Below are positions 13,167-23,811 of a stretch of 64,000 nucleotides of DNA, piece after piece. The notes beneath the pieces were generated by a model. The model saw only the letters and a list, made by a program, of their open reading frames with translations, was not told the origin of the DNA and did not search any database. Origin of the DNA: Nemertoderma westbladi. Lineage: Eukaryota; Xenacoelomorpha; Nemertodermatida; Nemertodermatidae. Within the stretch, counting starts at the first letter, position 1; the number at the start of each line of letters is the position of its first letter. Location of the stretch: assembly GCA_032718475.1 (NCBI GenBank), contig JAUCBJ010007869.1, positions 1 through 64,000 of the forward strand, in the 5' to 3' direction. Both the position numbers and the translations under genes were made by a program.

Positions 13167-16100
13167 ATCCTCTGATAAAGAAGATTGTACGTTTGTTTTA
13201 GTAACCGGTAATCTGGCAACTTTATTATGCGCGTCCAAAATTTTACAATGTAAAATTTTCGACGCAAGGCTAAAGGTACCGCGCCACTTTCCCCGTATAC
13301 CGTAAAATTTGGTGAACTGCGCTTTATTCCTAAAACCCTTTTAATGAATCCCAAATGGACACGTTCTGCAGCCGGTGCCATGTGAAAGCCCCACACCTCT
13401 GATCCGTACATAAGTATAGGTAATATTAAACATTCGAATAGTCTGTATCGCAATTCGAATGTAACATTTCTTAAGCTTTCTGTAAGCTTTCTGCGCCTTT
13501 TCGGCAAGCACCTTTTGGGCAGTTGAGAATTTCCCTGTGGTGGTAAAATCGATTCCCAAGTAAGTATATTGGGACACCACCTCGACTACCTTTGATTTAT
13601 AGAACCATTTATTACTTAGGGTGCCCCCTTTTCTAAACACTATAATCTTTGTCTTTGCCAAATTTACCTCGAGAGGCCAGTAATCCGCAAACGAACTCAA
13701 TGTGTCCAAAGATGTCTGCAGTTTTGTTGCGCTATTTGCCATGAGAATGACGTCATCAGCGTATAATAGGAGGAACAACTGTAGATGACCTACATGTAGA
13801 CCCTCAAACCCAACAGCTGCCAATTCCGCCTCCAAGTCGTTCAAGAATAGAGAGAAGAGAAGGGGGGGATAAAGCATCCCCTTGCATTACCCCTACAAGT
13901 ATATCGAACTGATCGGAATAATTACTGTTCCACCTAACCCGAGCCTTAGCTGCGCTGGAAATGCTCTTTACGATTCCAAAGATTTTTCCTCCAAAGCCTA
14001 AACTACCAAGTTTTATCCAAAGGGCCTTGTGGTTAACGCCATCGAACGCACGACGAAAGTCAACGTAAGCGCAGTATAATTTATTCCCAGATTGTTTTGT
14101 GAAGTGGGAAATAAGACCATGGAGAATAAGAATGTGATCAGTCGCTCCGTAACCTGTTCTGAACCCACCTTGGGCTTCCGATCTAGCACCTGTGCAATCG
14201 GCCCACCATGTCAGTCTTGCGTTTATAATTCCTGTGAAAAGTTTACCAACACAACTCAAAGCGAAATCCCTCGGTAATTACTCGAATCTAGCCTGTCTCC
14301 CTTGTTCTTATATATCGGGTTAATTAGTGCGGTCGCCCATGCCTCCGGAAAATATTCTACATAAAACACTGCATTGAATAATACAGTCAAGGTGGGGGTT
14401 AACTGCTCTTCACCTTCCATTAAGAATTCATTAATTAGTAAGTCTATACATGCTGCCTTACCCCGCTTTAGTCTAAGGATAGCTAATTTGACTTCCTCTT
14501 CAGTGAATGGTTGGGATATATATGATTCTAGAATGGATTTACTTTCTTGTACATTGATATTAACTCTAGGTGGTATTCCCACATCTTCAAAGTTGTTTGT
14601 ATTGCTGCTACTTAAGTCACTGTAATATTTATAAAACTCTCCGACACTGGGTGATACCGTATTAGCGCTACCTTTACCACTGGCGTTTGCTAGTAGTTTC
14701 CAGAATTTTTTTGTTTCGGAAACCCTAGATTTTTCAAGTAGCTGTGATTGGTCCTTTTTGTAATTAATGCGTGCTTGCCTCAATGACTTTCGATACGTGT
14801 TGCGTGCAGAGGTCATTGCCCTATGAGAGTGCGCTTCCAGTTTGCCACGGCTGTTTGAAATAGACATCTGTTATTTCGACAGTCGTCATTGTACCACGGG
14901 TGAGATACTCTAGATGAATCATTTGTAGCGCTCAGTTTGTTAGCGGACGCAAAATATTTGTCAGCCACCCCTGATAAACTATCACATAATTTTTCTGCCG
15001 CACAGTCGATATCGTTTTTCTCTATTTTGCCGCAAGTAACTAAATCAATCACATCGTCTAACTTAGCCTGGAATTCAGGTGAGGCTAAGTCTTGTTTAAA
15101 TTTGGACGAATATTTTTCTTTCCAGAAGTACTTTTTGTTATTGTTTATAGTAGTCCCTTGAGTATCAGACTGGTTAGTTCTGGGTGAAGTTGGTAGCTGC
15201 GATATAGTGTTACCTGTCATAGTCATTTTCAAAACACAGTATTTGGTAAACTCATTTGGGTCGTTTACTGTGAAAGAGCTGCGCTTGATAATGTCCAAAC
15301 TACCAACCACATAGTCAATGGTGGATTTGCCGATCCCTTTTCCAGTTGAATAATATGTAAATTTTCCAACCCCTTTATCCTCACCTGCCCTTCCATTAAA
15401 TATACGCAAGCCGGTTGCCTTACATAGTTCTAGTAACCTTTTACCATAACAATATCCATATTGGATCTTAGTACACTACATTCCCCCAACATATCCGGTT
15501 GAATGTCGTCGTCAAAAGAGTAATCCGGGGGAAGTAGGTCGTCCAACATAGACCCGCTTACGTCATTTTCAATATAATCTGGTTCTGATGATGTTCTAGA
15601 ATTTAAGTCACAAAAATTATTACATCATTAGAACGTTGGTATGCACCCACACCCTCTTCGATCAGATCAAAAATAGCAATCGGATCGTTAGAGTACTGAG
15701 TGCTTCCTTGTGGTGGTATGTAGGCCGCGCACAAAATAATATCTTTGTCTAGGTCTAATTTTGTTTTATCAAGTTTAACCCATAACATGTCGTCATTTCC
15801 GAATTCTTGCAACAGAGAGACGGCGCCGTCGTAAATATCTTTGTAAAATAAAGTAACGCCTCCACTAAATCTATTTGTCCTAGGATGTTTCCTTTTTCTA
15901 GTGGTTGAAAGGGTGGAGTACCCGTATAGATTAATATCTAACTTACTTAAAGGGCTCAGCCATGTCTCGGTTGTGATAAAAAATTGTTTGATTATGTTGC
16001 AAAAATTTGGATCAGTAAGTTTCAGAGTTAACCCTTCAACATTTAACATGCCAAACACTATATTACTAAAACAGCTTACAGTAGGTTTGTAGTTGGGTTT

Positions 16101-16818
16101 GTCTTCATTCCGGTTTCGTTTACCTAACCTGCAGTCTGGTCTGGTGGGTTGGGTGTGGCGGTTGTCTAACCGAATTCCCTTGTTGAGTCATGGGGGTCTG
16201 TTCATAGTCCGTTGAGACCGGCTGGTGGTCGTCTGTTCCGTGTCTGGGTGTGTCTATTATTCTACGACGGCCCGATGGACCTATAGAATGAGACCTAGTA
16301 TTGTACTGAGAACTAGATGTTTGTAAACCTTTACCCTTGGTGTTTCCAATTTTCTTTACAACATTTTCTAGACTTGTTGTTCGTTGTTGTTTAGTTTTGG
16401 GTCTACCTCTTGGGTGACCGTTTGATTGGTTGGGGACGGGTGGATTCGCGAGGGGGGTTGGCGGCATTACTACCGGGATAGTCTCAGGCAACTTAGAAAT
16501 ATTAGCAATATTTTCATTTGCATTATTACTCTGACTCACGGCAGGCAAATATGCCTGGTTAGATAGGACGTTAGAGCCAACGCTATTCACGTTTATAACG
16601 GTTGCTAAGGGTTGTTGGTTACTGGAAATTCTGGAATCACCTATGTTAGCAATCCCCGCTTGAGTGGCAGATAAAATACTACCTGTATTATGATGATGGT
16701 CTACAGTAGAATGATTAAAATTAAAATGATGTTGCGCCGCCCCTTGAATATGAGGAACGCATACTGGGACTGTATATGGAATAGGAACAGAAAAGGGAAC
16801 CCCAACCATATCTGTACT
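13167..16818 (-). mobile_element. 5' part of split CR1/L2-like LINE, degraded
   Basis: Minus-strand order: an ORF1-like frame (16809-16120, 229 codons; Asn/Gln/Pro-rich, no zinc knuckle seen); an APE endonuclease (16058-15603 with TETWL and AAYIPP, continuing after a frame break at 15409-14813 with STIDYVVGS); a linker with HPWYNDDC; and a reverse transcriptase spread over three frames. The RT shows GKAACIDLLINEF and NPIYKNKGDRLDSSNYRG (14867-14256), then VDFRRAFD and GVMQGDALSP (14259-13804), then YADD (13877-13341), then the thumb region (13507-13168). The endonuclease position where SDH is expected reads TKYC. Several frameshifts make it a dead copy. The right end lies 9 bases upstream of the ORF1 ATG and abuts 43-bp satellite copies. 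Confidence 0.85.
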
Positions 16819-16945
16819 ATACTACACAGTTATACGACGTCATACACTATTATACACTGCCATACTACACTGTTATACGACGTCATACACTATTATATAC
16901 TCAACACTGCCATACTACACGGTTATACGACGTCATACATTATAT
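16819..16945. repeat. Remnant of the 43-bp satellite on the far side of the LINE
   Basis: Three units of the 43-bp satellite reappear here (GTTATACGACGTCATACACT and ATACACTGCCATACTACAC), one with a small insertion. The first resumes the unit where the main array stops at 7231, sharing ATACT. Confidence 0.9.
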
Positions 16946-16947
16946 GT

Positions 16948-17250
16948 TCCCCTATCTGTGCTGCACGCGTGGCTGTAACGTTCACCTATTTGTGCTGCAC
17001 ACGTGGCTGTGACATTCACCTATCTGTGCTGCACAAGTGGCTGTGACGTTCACCTATCTGTGCTGCACGCGTGGCTGTGGCGTTCACTATCTGTGCTGCA
17101 CACGTGGTTGTGGCGTTCACTATCTATGCAGCACACGTGGCTGTCACGTTCACCCATCTGTGCTGCACACATGGATGTAACGTTCACCTAACTGCTGCAC
17201 ACGTGGCTGTGACTACTATCTGTCCCGCACAAGTGGCTGTGCGTTGACCT
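16948..17250. repeat. 34-bp minisatellite, about 9 copies
   Basis: The unit is about CTATCTGTGCTGCACACGTG plus GCTGTGACGTTCAC. The GCTGCAC or GCAGCAC word recurs every 30-35 bases from 16959 to about 17222. Units are diverged, and the array abuts the 43-bp satellite remnant directly. Confidence 0.85.
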
Positions 17251-17374
17251 ATAAGGTTTGACTTACCTTGTGCATGTGGGTAAACATATACCGCAGTATC
17301 GGTACATTGCATCTTGCATGTATCTTGCGATACTTGGCGCAGGCACACAGAGAGGTCGTACAATGTGTTAAAAT

Positions 17375-17393
17375 CCCCCCCCCCCCCCCCCCC
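17375..17393 (+). repeat. Poly-C tract, 19 bases
   Basis: Uninterrupted C run at the border between minisatellite and AT-rich spacer. Confidence 0.9.
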
Positions 17394-19040
17394 ACTCTCT
17401 AAGCTCTCGCTATTGGACAATAAATTCCCATAGAAAGAAGAAGAAAACTCAAATAGAAAACTTACTACATTGGCTATAATTGACAATAAAGGTTAAACGT
17501 TGAATATTCATTGGTAGATATTAGAATCTCACATTGAAATTGCAGCCCGTTTTTAAGGTATTAATTTACTCACCAAAACACCAAAAAACGCCTCAATAAA
17601 CCCAAATATTAATGAAATATTTCCCATAACGCATACCGAATCAACTAATAGGGAGATTGCGGTGTATAAGGGACAAACAAAGAGACACATACCAAAAAAT
17701 GATTAAACAAACACCGCATATAAACAATGCGCAAATTAAATTTTATATTAATTATAACATAGAAAAAATATCCGGCAAAGTGCCTAATGAAATATAATAA
17801 TAAATCATTTCACAAAATCATATAAGTTGAAACAGATTGGACATCGAGGCGGGTCAATCAATGTCGTTTCTTTTTCTTTTAATTGTCAATATTCCGATTA
17901 GAATGTATTTATTTAATTATTAGGTAAAACTACCACCGGTACTAAACGATCAGTTACTATAAGTGAATTGATATTTACCTTCACCTAAACAGCCGTCGCG
18001 TCGCACTCCTATAAACAGTACCAATCGACGATACTAATCTAACCCACAGGTCGTCAACACCAAACTGCAACGTCCAGGAATTGGACAAACAACCAAACTA
18101 ACAAACCGTAAAGAGTTCATTTATAATTAATTCAAGTTCCGGTATGGCGCCTTTATTAAACTGAAAGTAAGTAACTTTTATACCAGTACCGGTTTCCTAT
18201 ATAGTTAGTTAAGTTACAACTTAAAGACAAAGCGGTTATTGAATTAAGTTGCCCCACTGCGGGACAAAAATCGTGCAAATATAGAATATATCGATCTACA
18301 AGCACTTAAACTTTAAATCCAACGTGCAGAAATTATATATATAAATTAATTTGACACAGAATATTAGAACCAACATGCTTTTACAATCAGGTCTATGTAG
18401 TTCAAGAAATCCGTTCCATAAATTTTGCAATAATTAGTATTTTTTGCGCAAAGTGAGGTTTCATGAATAAATAATGAACTAAAAAAAACACCGGTTACCT
18501 ATAATATATTTAAACCAATATTTATTAACACCTTTCCATAAAACCAAAAACATCACCACCAAATACAAAAAATTTAACTTACTGTCAATGGAATATAATA
18601 TTAAACACCACAGAATAAATAACTGAATTAAATTTAGTCTAAAAATCATTTTAGCCATAAAATATATATATATATATCTTTAATTTCACATTTTGAACTC
18701 AATATATTATTAGACTTGGACCTTTTCGACACCAACAATAAGCTGATCAAGAAATATCAACACACCGAGGTAGTCTGATAATATCATGTGAACCTGCAAG
18801 CCTTTAAACATCGAACCTACAAAGCAACTTAAAGCACAAAAGCAGTCGACAATGGATATAAAAAATAAGTTTCAACAATTTAGTTTTCTCTTCTAGTCAA
18901 ACCAATTAATTTTTTGTGTAATAAATCTCGCAATACTTATAATTAATATCAGATAAGATAAGTTAGAACATTGGAAAGCAACAGATAATAACAACCAGTA
19001 TTTCATTTTAACACACCCAGTCAAAAATAATTATAGTAAA
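17394..19040. other. AT-rich intergenic spacer
   Basis: No supported gene. The strand opposite to eIF4G also has only short open frames. A short TA run lies near 18662-18678. The spacer is downstream of eIF4G on its own strand. Confidence 0.5.
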
Positions 19041-19046
19041 TTTATT
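19041..19046 (-). terminator. Probable polyadenylation signal of eIF4G
   Basis: AATAAA on the minus strand lies 77 bases after the eIF4G stop codon. A GT-rich stretch (GGGTGTGTT) follows at about 19012-19020, as expected downstream of a cleavage site. It would give a short 3' UTR of roughly 100 bases. Confidence 0.5.
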
Positions 19047-19122
19047 CAACTAAAGTGTTTGTCCTCAATTGGCACCTCCAATCCAGGGAGCACCAATGAA
19101 TTGGGCAACATTTAAAAGCTAA

Positions 19123-22100
19123 TTATCCTTCCTGCCCTTGACCAGAGGAATTTCTAATCCACTGCAAGAAAGGTTCTGCGGAGTTTAGTAAAGCCTCCTT
19201 GTCGGGTTTCTCTTTACAACTATTTTCCCACTCAAAGAAGGCATCTTCGGAGATAATGTCCAGGTCGTGGAGGTCATAGCAGAAGTCGGTGAGGATATTG
19301 GGGGGGTTGTTAACCCTCAGGATGAGACTCTCTAGGGCAAACATTGCCTCCAGTTCGCGTTCAGCTTTATTGTCCAAATACTTCTTGAGGACGGAAGACC
19401 GGAGTTTAAAGCGACTCTTTAGGAAGGAATATAGCCCTTCCGATTGTGTTATTGTGCTCTCGCACACAGCGGACATAAGGGGGCCGCAATACTTCACGAT
19501 GTTCCCAAGGGGAACATTCTCCGTAATAAAATCAAAAATAGCCTCATTGTCTACCGTGGGTTCCATGGTAACGAGTTTAAATAATTCCTCCCGGAAGTGT
19601 TCCGGTGAGACAGACAACGTGGGCGACTGAGGAAGGGCGCCCGATAGGGTGTAGTTCAACTGGTTACCGCAAACAAAATTCTCGATCTTCGTGTCGCCAA
19701 AATTGGCGTCGAAGAACTCGGACCATCTGAGAGCAGAGTTCTTCCAGAGTTCGGCGACCTTTATGGTACCGTGTTTAGTGCCGGCGACATGCAGGATTTT
19801 GGCAATAACGATATGGGCCTTACCCGGCTCGATTAAAGGCTTGCACACGGTGCTCAGTAGTGCCAAGTCAATCGGAGAGTCTTCGCAGACGACGGGGGAA
19901 ATTAATTCAGCGAGATAATCCCAAATCATAGGGACATCGAGGGATAACTCCTGGGCCGTTTCGGTTACGTAAACGCAACCCCTAATGTAGGAGCCGGGGT
20001 CTAGGAAGCCCTTCTTGAGCCACCGATACAGTAATAAACCCGTGTGTTCCCGGACCTGTTTCGATCTCTCCAAGGAGAATATAATACACTGACTGACGAT
20101 AAGGAAACCGCTCCGTTCTGACTTGTGGAACTCGGAGAAACATTCGGTGGCCTCCCGGAAGTCGAACTGGTGCAGATAATCCTCGAGATTGGCCGTCGTC
20201 TTCGAACGGATCTCATCGTCAGTGAATACGGGAGGCTTTACGTGTTCGGTCGGAGCTGGTCGCGGGTCGTGTGAGCGGGGCACCGCTCGGTCGACGCGGG
20301 GGAGCGGCGAGTGGTCCCGCGAGCCCATCGGGGAAGGCAAAGGGGATTGTCGGGGCGACGGGGACGCCTGTCGGGGGGAGCCGCCGGTCTCGAGGAGGCG
20401 CAGATTCCTCGCGGACGGAACGCTCGGCTGCGAGAACCGACGGCCGTAGTCGGGGCCGAGACGCGGGGTCCGCTGGTTGTAGTTGTCGTCGGCGGCAGCG
20501 GGGCGACTGAGTCGCGGGGGTTGGGGCTCGTCGGTGAAGCGGTTGCTGGGGCGCTCGGTCGAGGGCTCCGTCTTGGTAGCCGATAGACCCCGGGTCCACG
20601 TCTTACCCCGACCGCTACCCGGCCCCAACATAAACGACGACTTATCAACCTCGATCGGTTGCTTCATAGCGGAAGTTGAGCTGTGGAACTTCTGAATATC
20701 GAAGGTTTGTTTGGCCGACTTGCTGGAGTTATTAACTGTATTCCAGCCGTCCGATTGGCTAATCGGCTGAGGGGCAACGTTCTGTTTGTACGAACGATTC
20801 TTGTAATTATCTTGCCGCTTTCTCTCCTGGAGCTCCATAACCATGATCTTCTCCATCTTGGCCTCGTCCGCGATGTCCTTATGAACCTCATCGATGGTCT
20901 TGGGATTGTCGTCGGGTCGTCTCAACACCCAATTACTCTCCCGCAGGTCCACCGCGTCCTGCAACATGAACCGGATGCGCGATGACGTACTCCTCTGCCT
21001 TATAATCTCGCTAATCTTATTGAAGTACCCGTCCATAGCGGCCTTGGACTTGGGCGTATCGAGGTCCCGCCCTATAGTGGTGAGCAACCGACACAGACAC
21101 TCCAAGTGTTCCTCGTCGTCTGTACTCAGTAACTTCTTCACGCAGTTATGCATTATCTTCTCGGTCAACATCTGCAACTTAAATAATTCTCCGATGAACC
21201 GAATATTACCGAGGGATCTTCGCTTCTCCTTCCCGCGTTGCAATAACAACTTCTCCTCCTCGAACTTCCTCTCCGGCTCGGTCTTCGCTTCGGCGATCGC
21301 CTTGAAGAACTCCCCGTACAGGAGTTCCTCGTCCTTCTCGCGTTCGAATTCCGACTGACAGAGAGTCAGCAGGATCTTACGGAAGCTCTTCGTGCCCTGT
21401 TCGTCGAAGGAGACGCTGATCTCCTTCATGTGGAGACAGAGGTTGGCGTAGGCGACGCAGTAACTCGGTTCGTCCAACGCCTTGAGGAAGATGAGTCGGA
21501 CGCAGCCCTCGAACCGTTCCGCCGTGTCGATCTCCAGATCCTTGATCTGTTTGATAAGATTCTTAAAGTTCTGCGGCGTCAGTTTGTTGAGGATCCCCTT
21601 TATCTTGCCGAGAATCGCCTCGGTTTTCAGCTCCTCCTCGGTTTTGTTGGCCTCGAGGGTTTTATGTTTCGGTTTCCAGGCGTTCTCGGCGACCTGGAGC
21701 AGCTGGTTGTCCGGCGGGCGGTCCGGGACCGGTATGATCCGGCGGTCCGGCTTGGGGACGCCCCCTCGCGGGCCCCCCGGGTAGCCCCCCCGGCCCCCCG
21801 CGCGACGGCCCGCGAAGTCCCCCCCGCGGGATCGGGACTGCGGGGGACCCGACGGAACGAAGTTGGGCAGGAAGAAGTCGTGGCGGGCGCCCGGGCGATG
21901 GGGCGTCAGTACGGGCGCCATGAACCCCGGGGAGGGCCCCGACTGGAAGCTCTGCGGCTGCGCCGTGTCCAGGATGATCTCGCAGATGGCCGGTAGGTCC
22001 CTCGGCTTGTCCTTGATGCTCGCGAACTGCAGCAGGAACTCCCTGTCGTAGGCCTTCTTCCCCTCCCGGTTTATCGGACTCCATTGATCCTCTTTGTAGT

Positions 22101-23811
22101 TGTACCGCGGGATCGGCTCGGGGGGAGAGTCGCTGTCCGACTCGGACGAGTCGCCGTCGGTACGAACCGGAGTCGCGTCCGTGGCAACCGGAGTCGCGTC
22201 CGTGGCAACCAGAGGGGCGTCCGTAGCAACCGGAGTCGCGTCCATAGCAACGGGAGTCGCGTCCATAGTAACGGGAGTCGGGTCCATAGCAACGGGAGTC
22301 GGGTCCATAGCAACGGGGTCGGCGTCCATAGCAACGGGGTCGGCTTCCATAGCAACGGGAGTCGCGTCCATAGCAACGGGAGTCGAGTCCATAGCAACGG
22401 GAGTCGCTTCTTTAGCAACGGAAGTCGCGTCCATAGCAACAGGACTCGCGTCCGGAGCAACAGGGTCCGCGTCCGTAGCGACCGGTGTATCATCAGTATC
22501 TCTAACGGACTCGGTAACAGCCGGACCGACAACGACCTCCGACTCTTCGACGGATTGGCTCCCGACTGCCGCCTGGGACGGGATATCCAAAGTCTCGTCT
22601 CCCTTTGGATCCCCAAGGACCGCATCCTGGACAGCCTCGTCGCTGACCGATTCCTCGTCCACTCCGTTAACCTGAACGGGAGAGACGGCGGTCGGAGTAG
22701 ATAGTTCTACTGTGGGGGATTCTACTTCTACAGTGGGGCGTAGAATAGCCGCGGGTTCACTGGGTGACGTTTCCTGTGGAGTACTCACCGGCGGTGGAGT
22801 CACCGTTGGACTCACCCCGGGTGCACTCACCGCCGGTGCAACCACCACCACCGGCGGCGGACTAGGCACCGTTTTCCCCTCATTCCTCCCCAACCCGTTC
22901 TCCACACTTTCCTTTCCACCGAAACATATCTCGGTGGTGATGTCCTTCCCGTCGCGGGTCGGATCCCGGATCCGGATGACGGACTTCTCCTTGCGGGGCG
23001 CCGCGGTCCACTGGGACTGCGCCGCCGCCGCGGGGGGCTGGTGGGCCGCCGCAGTGTAGGTCTGTAGCGGGGCGGGGGGCCCCGGGGGCGCCTCCACCGA
23101 GTGGGCCACCGCCCCGGGGACGAACTCCTGGTAGGGGACCGGGGGGGCAGTTGGGGGTGGCGGGGGGGTGGAGTAGCCCCCCGTCGGGTAGCCGCCGTGG
23201 GACGTCTGGGGGGGCAGATGGTACGGCTGCTGGGGCGGTGGCGGGTGGAACTGGCCCATGGTCGTAGGGTGCGGCTGGGCGGGGTGCGAGTACTGCTGCT
23301 CCATGGGCTGGCTGCTCGAGGGGGCGCTGATCTGTTGGTGCGAGCCGAGGTGGTTGGTCTGCCAGGACAGCGGCTGCGGGGCGCTGGTCGCCATGGAGGC
23401 GTAGAGGCCCGGCGTCCCGGGGAGCTGGACTTGACTGCGCTGGAACACGGGGCCTCTAGGGGGTCCCGGGACCAACCCGGGCACCGTGGGGCGCTGTCCC
23501 TGCGTAAACAGCACCGGGACGTGCATCTGACCGGGTTGGGGGTGCTGGTAGAACATCTGGTTGTTGTTTAACATGTGGGAGTTCATTGAATCCTCAGAGA
23601 TCTGCATTCCCTCTGGGATCTGGGACGGCCGATGTAGCATGTGTTGTTGGGGGTAGTAGAAGGGGGAAATATCTGGTTGGGGGTAGCCCTGGGGTCCCGG
23701 GATGTAATGCGTCATGGGTTGACGGGGCATGTGGAAGCGGTTGGGGCCGCCGGGCTGGTGGTGGGGAATATTCTGCATCCTAGGTGAGTGACTCGTCATC
23801 CTATTTTCCAT
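19123..23811 (-). CDS. EIF4G: Eukaryotic translation initiation factor 4 gamma (eIF4G1/3 type), single exon
   Basis: A 1562-codon uninterrupted frame, close to the length of vertebrate eIF4G1/eIF4G3. It is the scaffold of the cytoplasmic cap-binding complex eIF4F. Order of parts: a Pro/Gln-rich N-terminus; a conserved segment with VIRIRDPTRDGKDITTEI (about residues 274-292), equivalent to the region next to the PABP site in vertebrate eIF4G; an acidic-rich region with about 16 seven-residue repeats of the TPVAMDA type (about 440-550); the eIF4E-binding motif YDREFLLQF (about 587-595); the MIF4G domain (about 730-962), which binds eIF4A, eIF3 and RNA; a basic Ser/Arg/Pro-rich linker; an MA3 domain (about 1196-1370); and a W2/HEAT-3 domain to the end (about 1397-1555), ending PFLQWIRNSSGQGQEG. 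The start context GAAATGG is good. The lack of introns is unusual for animals. No poly-A scar follows, so a recent processed copy is not indicated. Confidence 0.96.
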   Translation of the reverse strand: MENRMTSHSPRMQNIPHHQPGGPNRFHMPRQPMTHYIPGPQGYPQPDISPFYYPQQHMLHRPSQIPEGMQISEDSMNSHMLNNNQMFYQHPQPGQMHVPVLFTQGQRPTVPGLVPGPPRGPVFQRSQVQLPGTPGLYASMATSAPQPLSWQTNHLGSHQQISAPSSSQPMEQQYSHPAQPHPTTMGQFHPPPPQQPYHLPPQTSHGGYPTGGYSTPPPPPTAPPVPYQEFVPGAVAHSVEAPPGPPAPLQTYTAAAHQPPAAAAQSQWTAAPRKEKSVIRIRDPTRDGKDITTEICFGGKESVENGLGRNEGKTVPSPPPVVVVAPAVSAPGVSPTVTPPPVSTPQETSPSEPAAILRPTVEVESPTVELSTPTAVSPVQVNGVDEESVSDEAVQDAVLGDPKGDETLDIPSQAAVGSQSVEESEVVVGPAVTESVRDTDDTPVATDADPVAPDASPVAMDATSVAKEATPVAMDSTPVAMDATPVAMEADPVAMDADPVAMDPTPVAMDPTPVTMDATPVAMDATPVATDAPLVATDATPVATDATPVRTDGDSSESDSDSPPEPIPRYNYKEDQWSPINREGKKAYDREFLLQFASIKDKPRDLPAICEIILDTAQPQSFQSGPSPGFMAPVLTPHRPGARHDFFLPNFVPSGPPQSRSRGGDFAGRRAGGRGGYPGGPRGGVPKPDRRIIPVPDRPPDNQLLQVAENAWKPKHKTLEANKTEEELKTEAILGKIKGILNKLTPQNFKNLIKQIKDLEIDTAERFEGCVRLIFLKALDEPSYCVAYANLCLHMKEISVSFDEQGTKSFRKILLTLCQSEFEREKDEELLYGEFFKAIAEAKTEPERKFEEEKLLLQRGKEKRRSLGNIRFIGELFKLQMLTEKIMHNCVKKLLSTDDEEHLECLCRLLTTIGRDLDTPKSKAAMDGYFNKISEIIRQRSTSSRIRFMLQDAVDLRESNWVLRRPDDNPKTIDEVHKDIADEAKMEKIMVMELQERKRQDNYKNRSYKQNVAPQPISQSDGWNTVNNSSKSAKQTFDIQKFHSSTSAMKQPIEVDKSSFMLGPGSGRGKTWTRGLSATKTEPSTERPSNRFTDEPQPPRLSRPAAADDNYNQRTPRLGPDYGRRFSQPSVPSARNLRLLETGGSPRQASPSPRQSPLPSPMGSRDHSPLPRVDRAVPRSHDPRPAPTEHVKPPVFTDDEIRSKTTANLEDYLHQFDFREATECFSEFHKSERSGFLIVSQCIIFSLERSKQVREHTGLLLYRWLKKGFLDPGSYIRGCVYVTETAQELSLDVPMIWDYLAELISPVVCEDSPIDLALLSTVCKPLIEPGKAHIVIAKILHVAGTKHGTIKVAELWKNSALRWSEFFDANFGDTKIENFVCGNQLNYTLSGALPQSPTLSVSPEHFREELFKLVTMEPTVDNEAIFDFITENVPLGNIVKYCGPLMSAVCESTITQSEGLYSFLKSRFKLRSSVLKKYLDNKAERELEAMFALESLILRVNNPPNILTDFCYDLHDLDIISEDAFFEWENSCKEKPDKEALLNSAEPFLQWIRNSSGQGQEG
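22155..22485 (-). repeat. 21-bp minisatellite inside eIF4G coding sequence
   Basis: About 16 tandem 21-bp units encode the heptad (T/D)PVA(M/T)(D/E)(A/S/P). The period keeps the frame. Units vary at first and third heptad positions. It lies between the N-terminal eIF4G conserved segment and the eIF4E-binding motif, a region expected to be disordered. Confidence 0.9.

Noticed and set aside
296-17250. CRISPR-like interpretation of the regular arrays
   Set aside because: Units are contiguous without unique spacers and the context is an animal genome.
20189-23571. Many long frames on the strand opposite eIF4G and in its alternative frames
   Set aside because: GC-rich coding DNA leaves antisense and shifted frames open. 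None shows a family signature and eIF4G explains the region.
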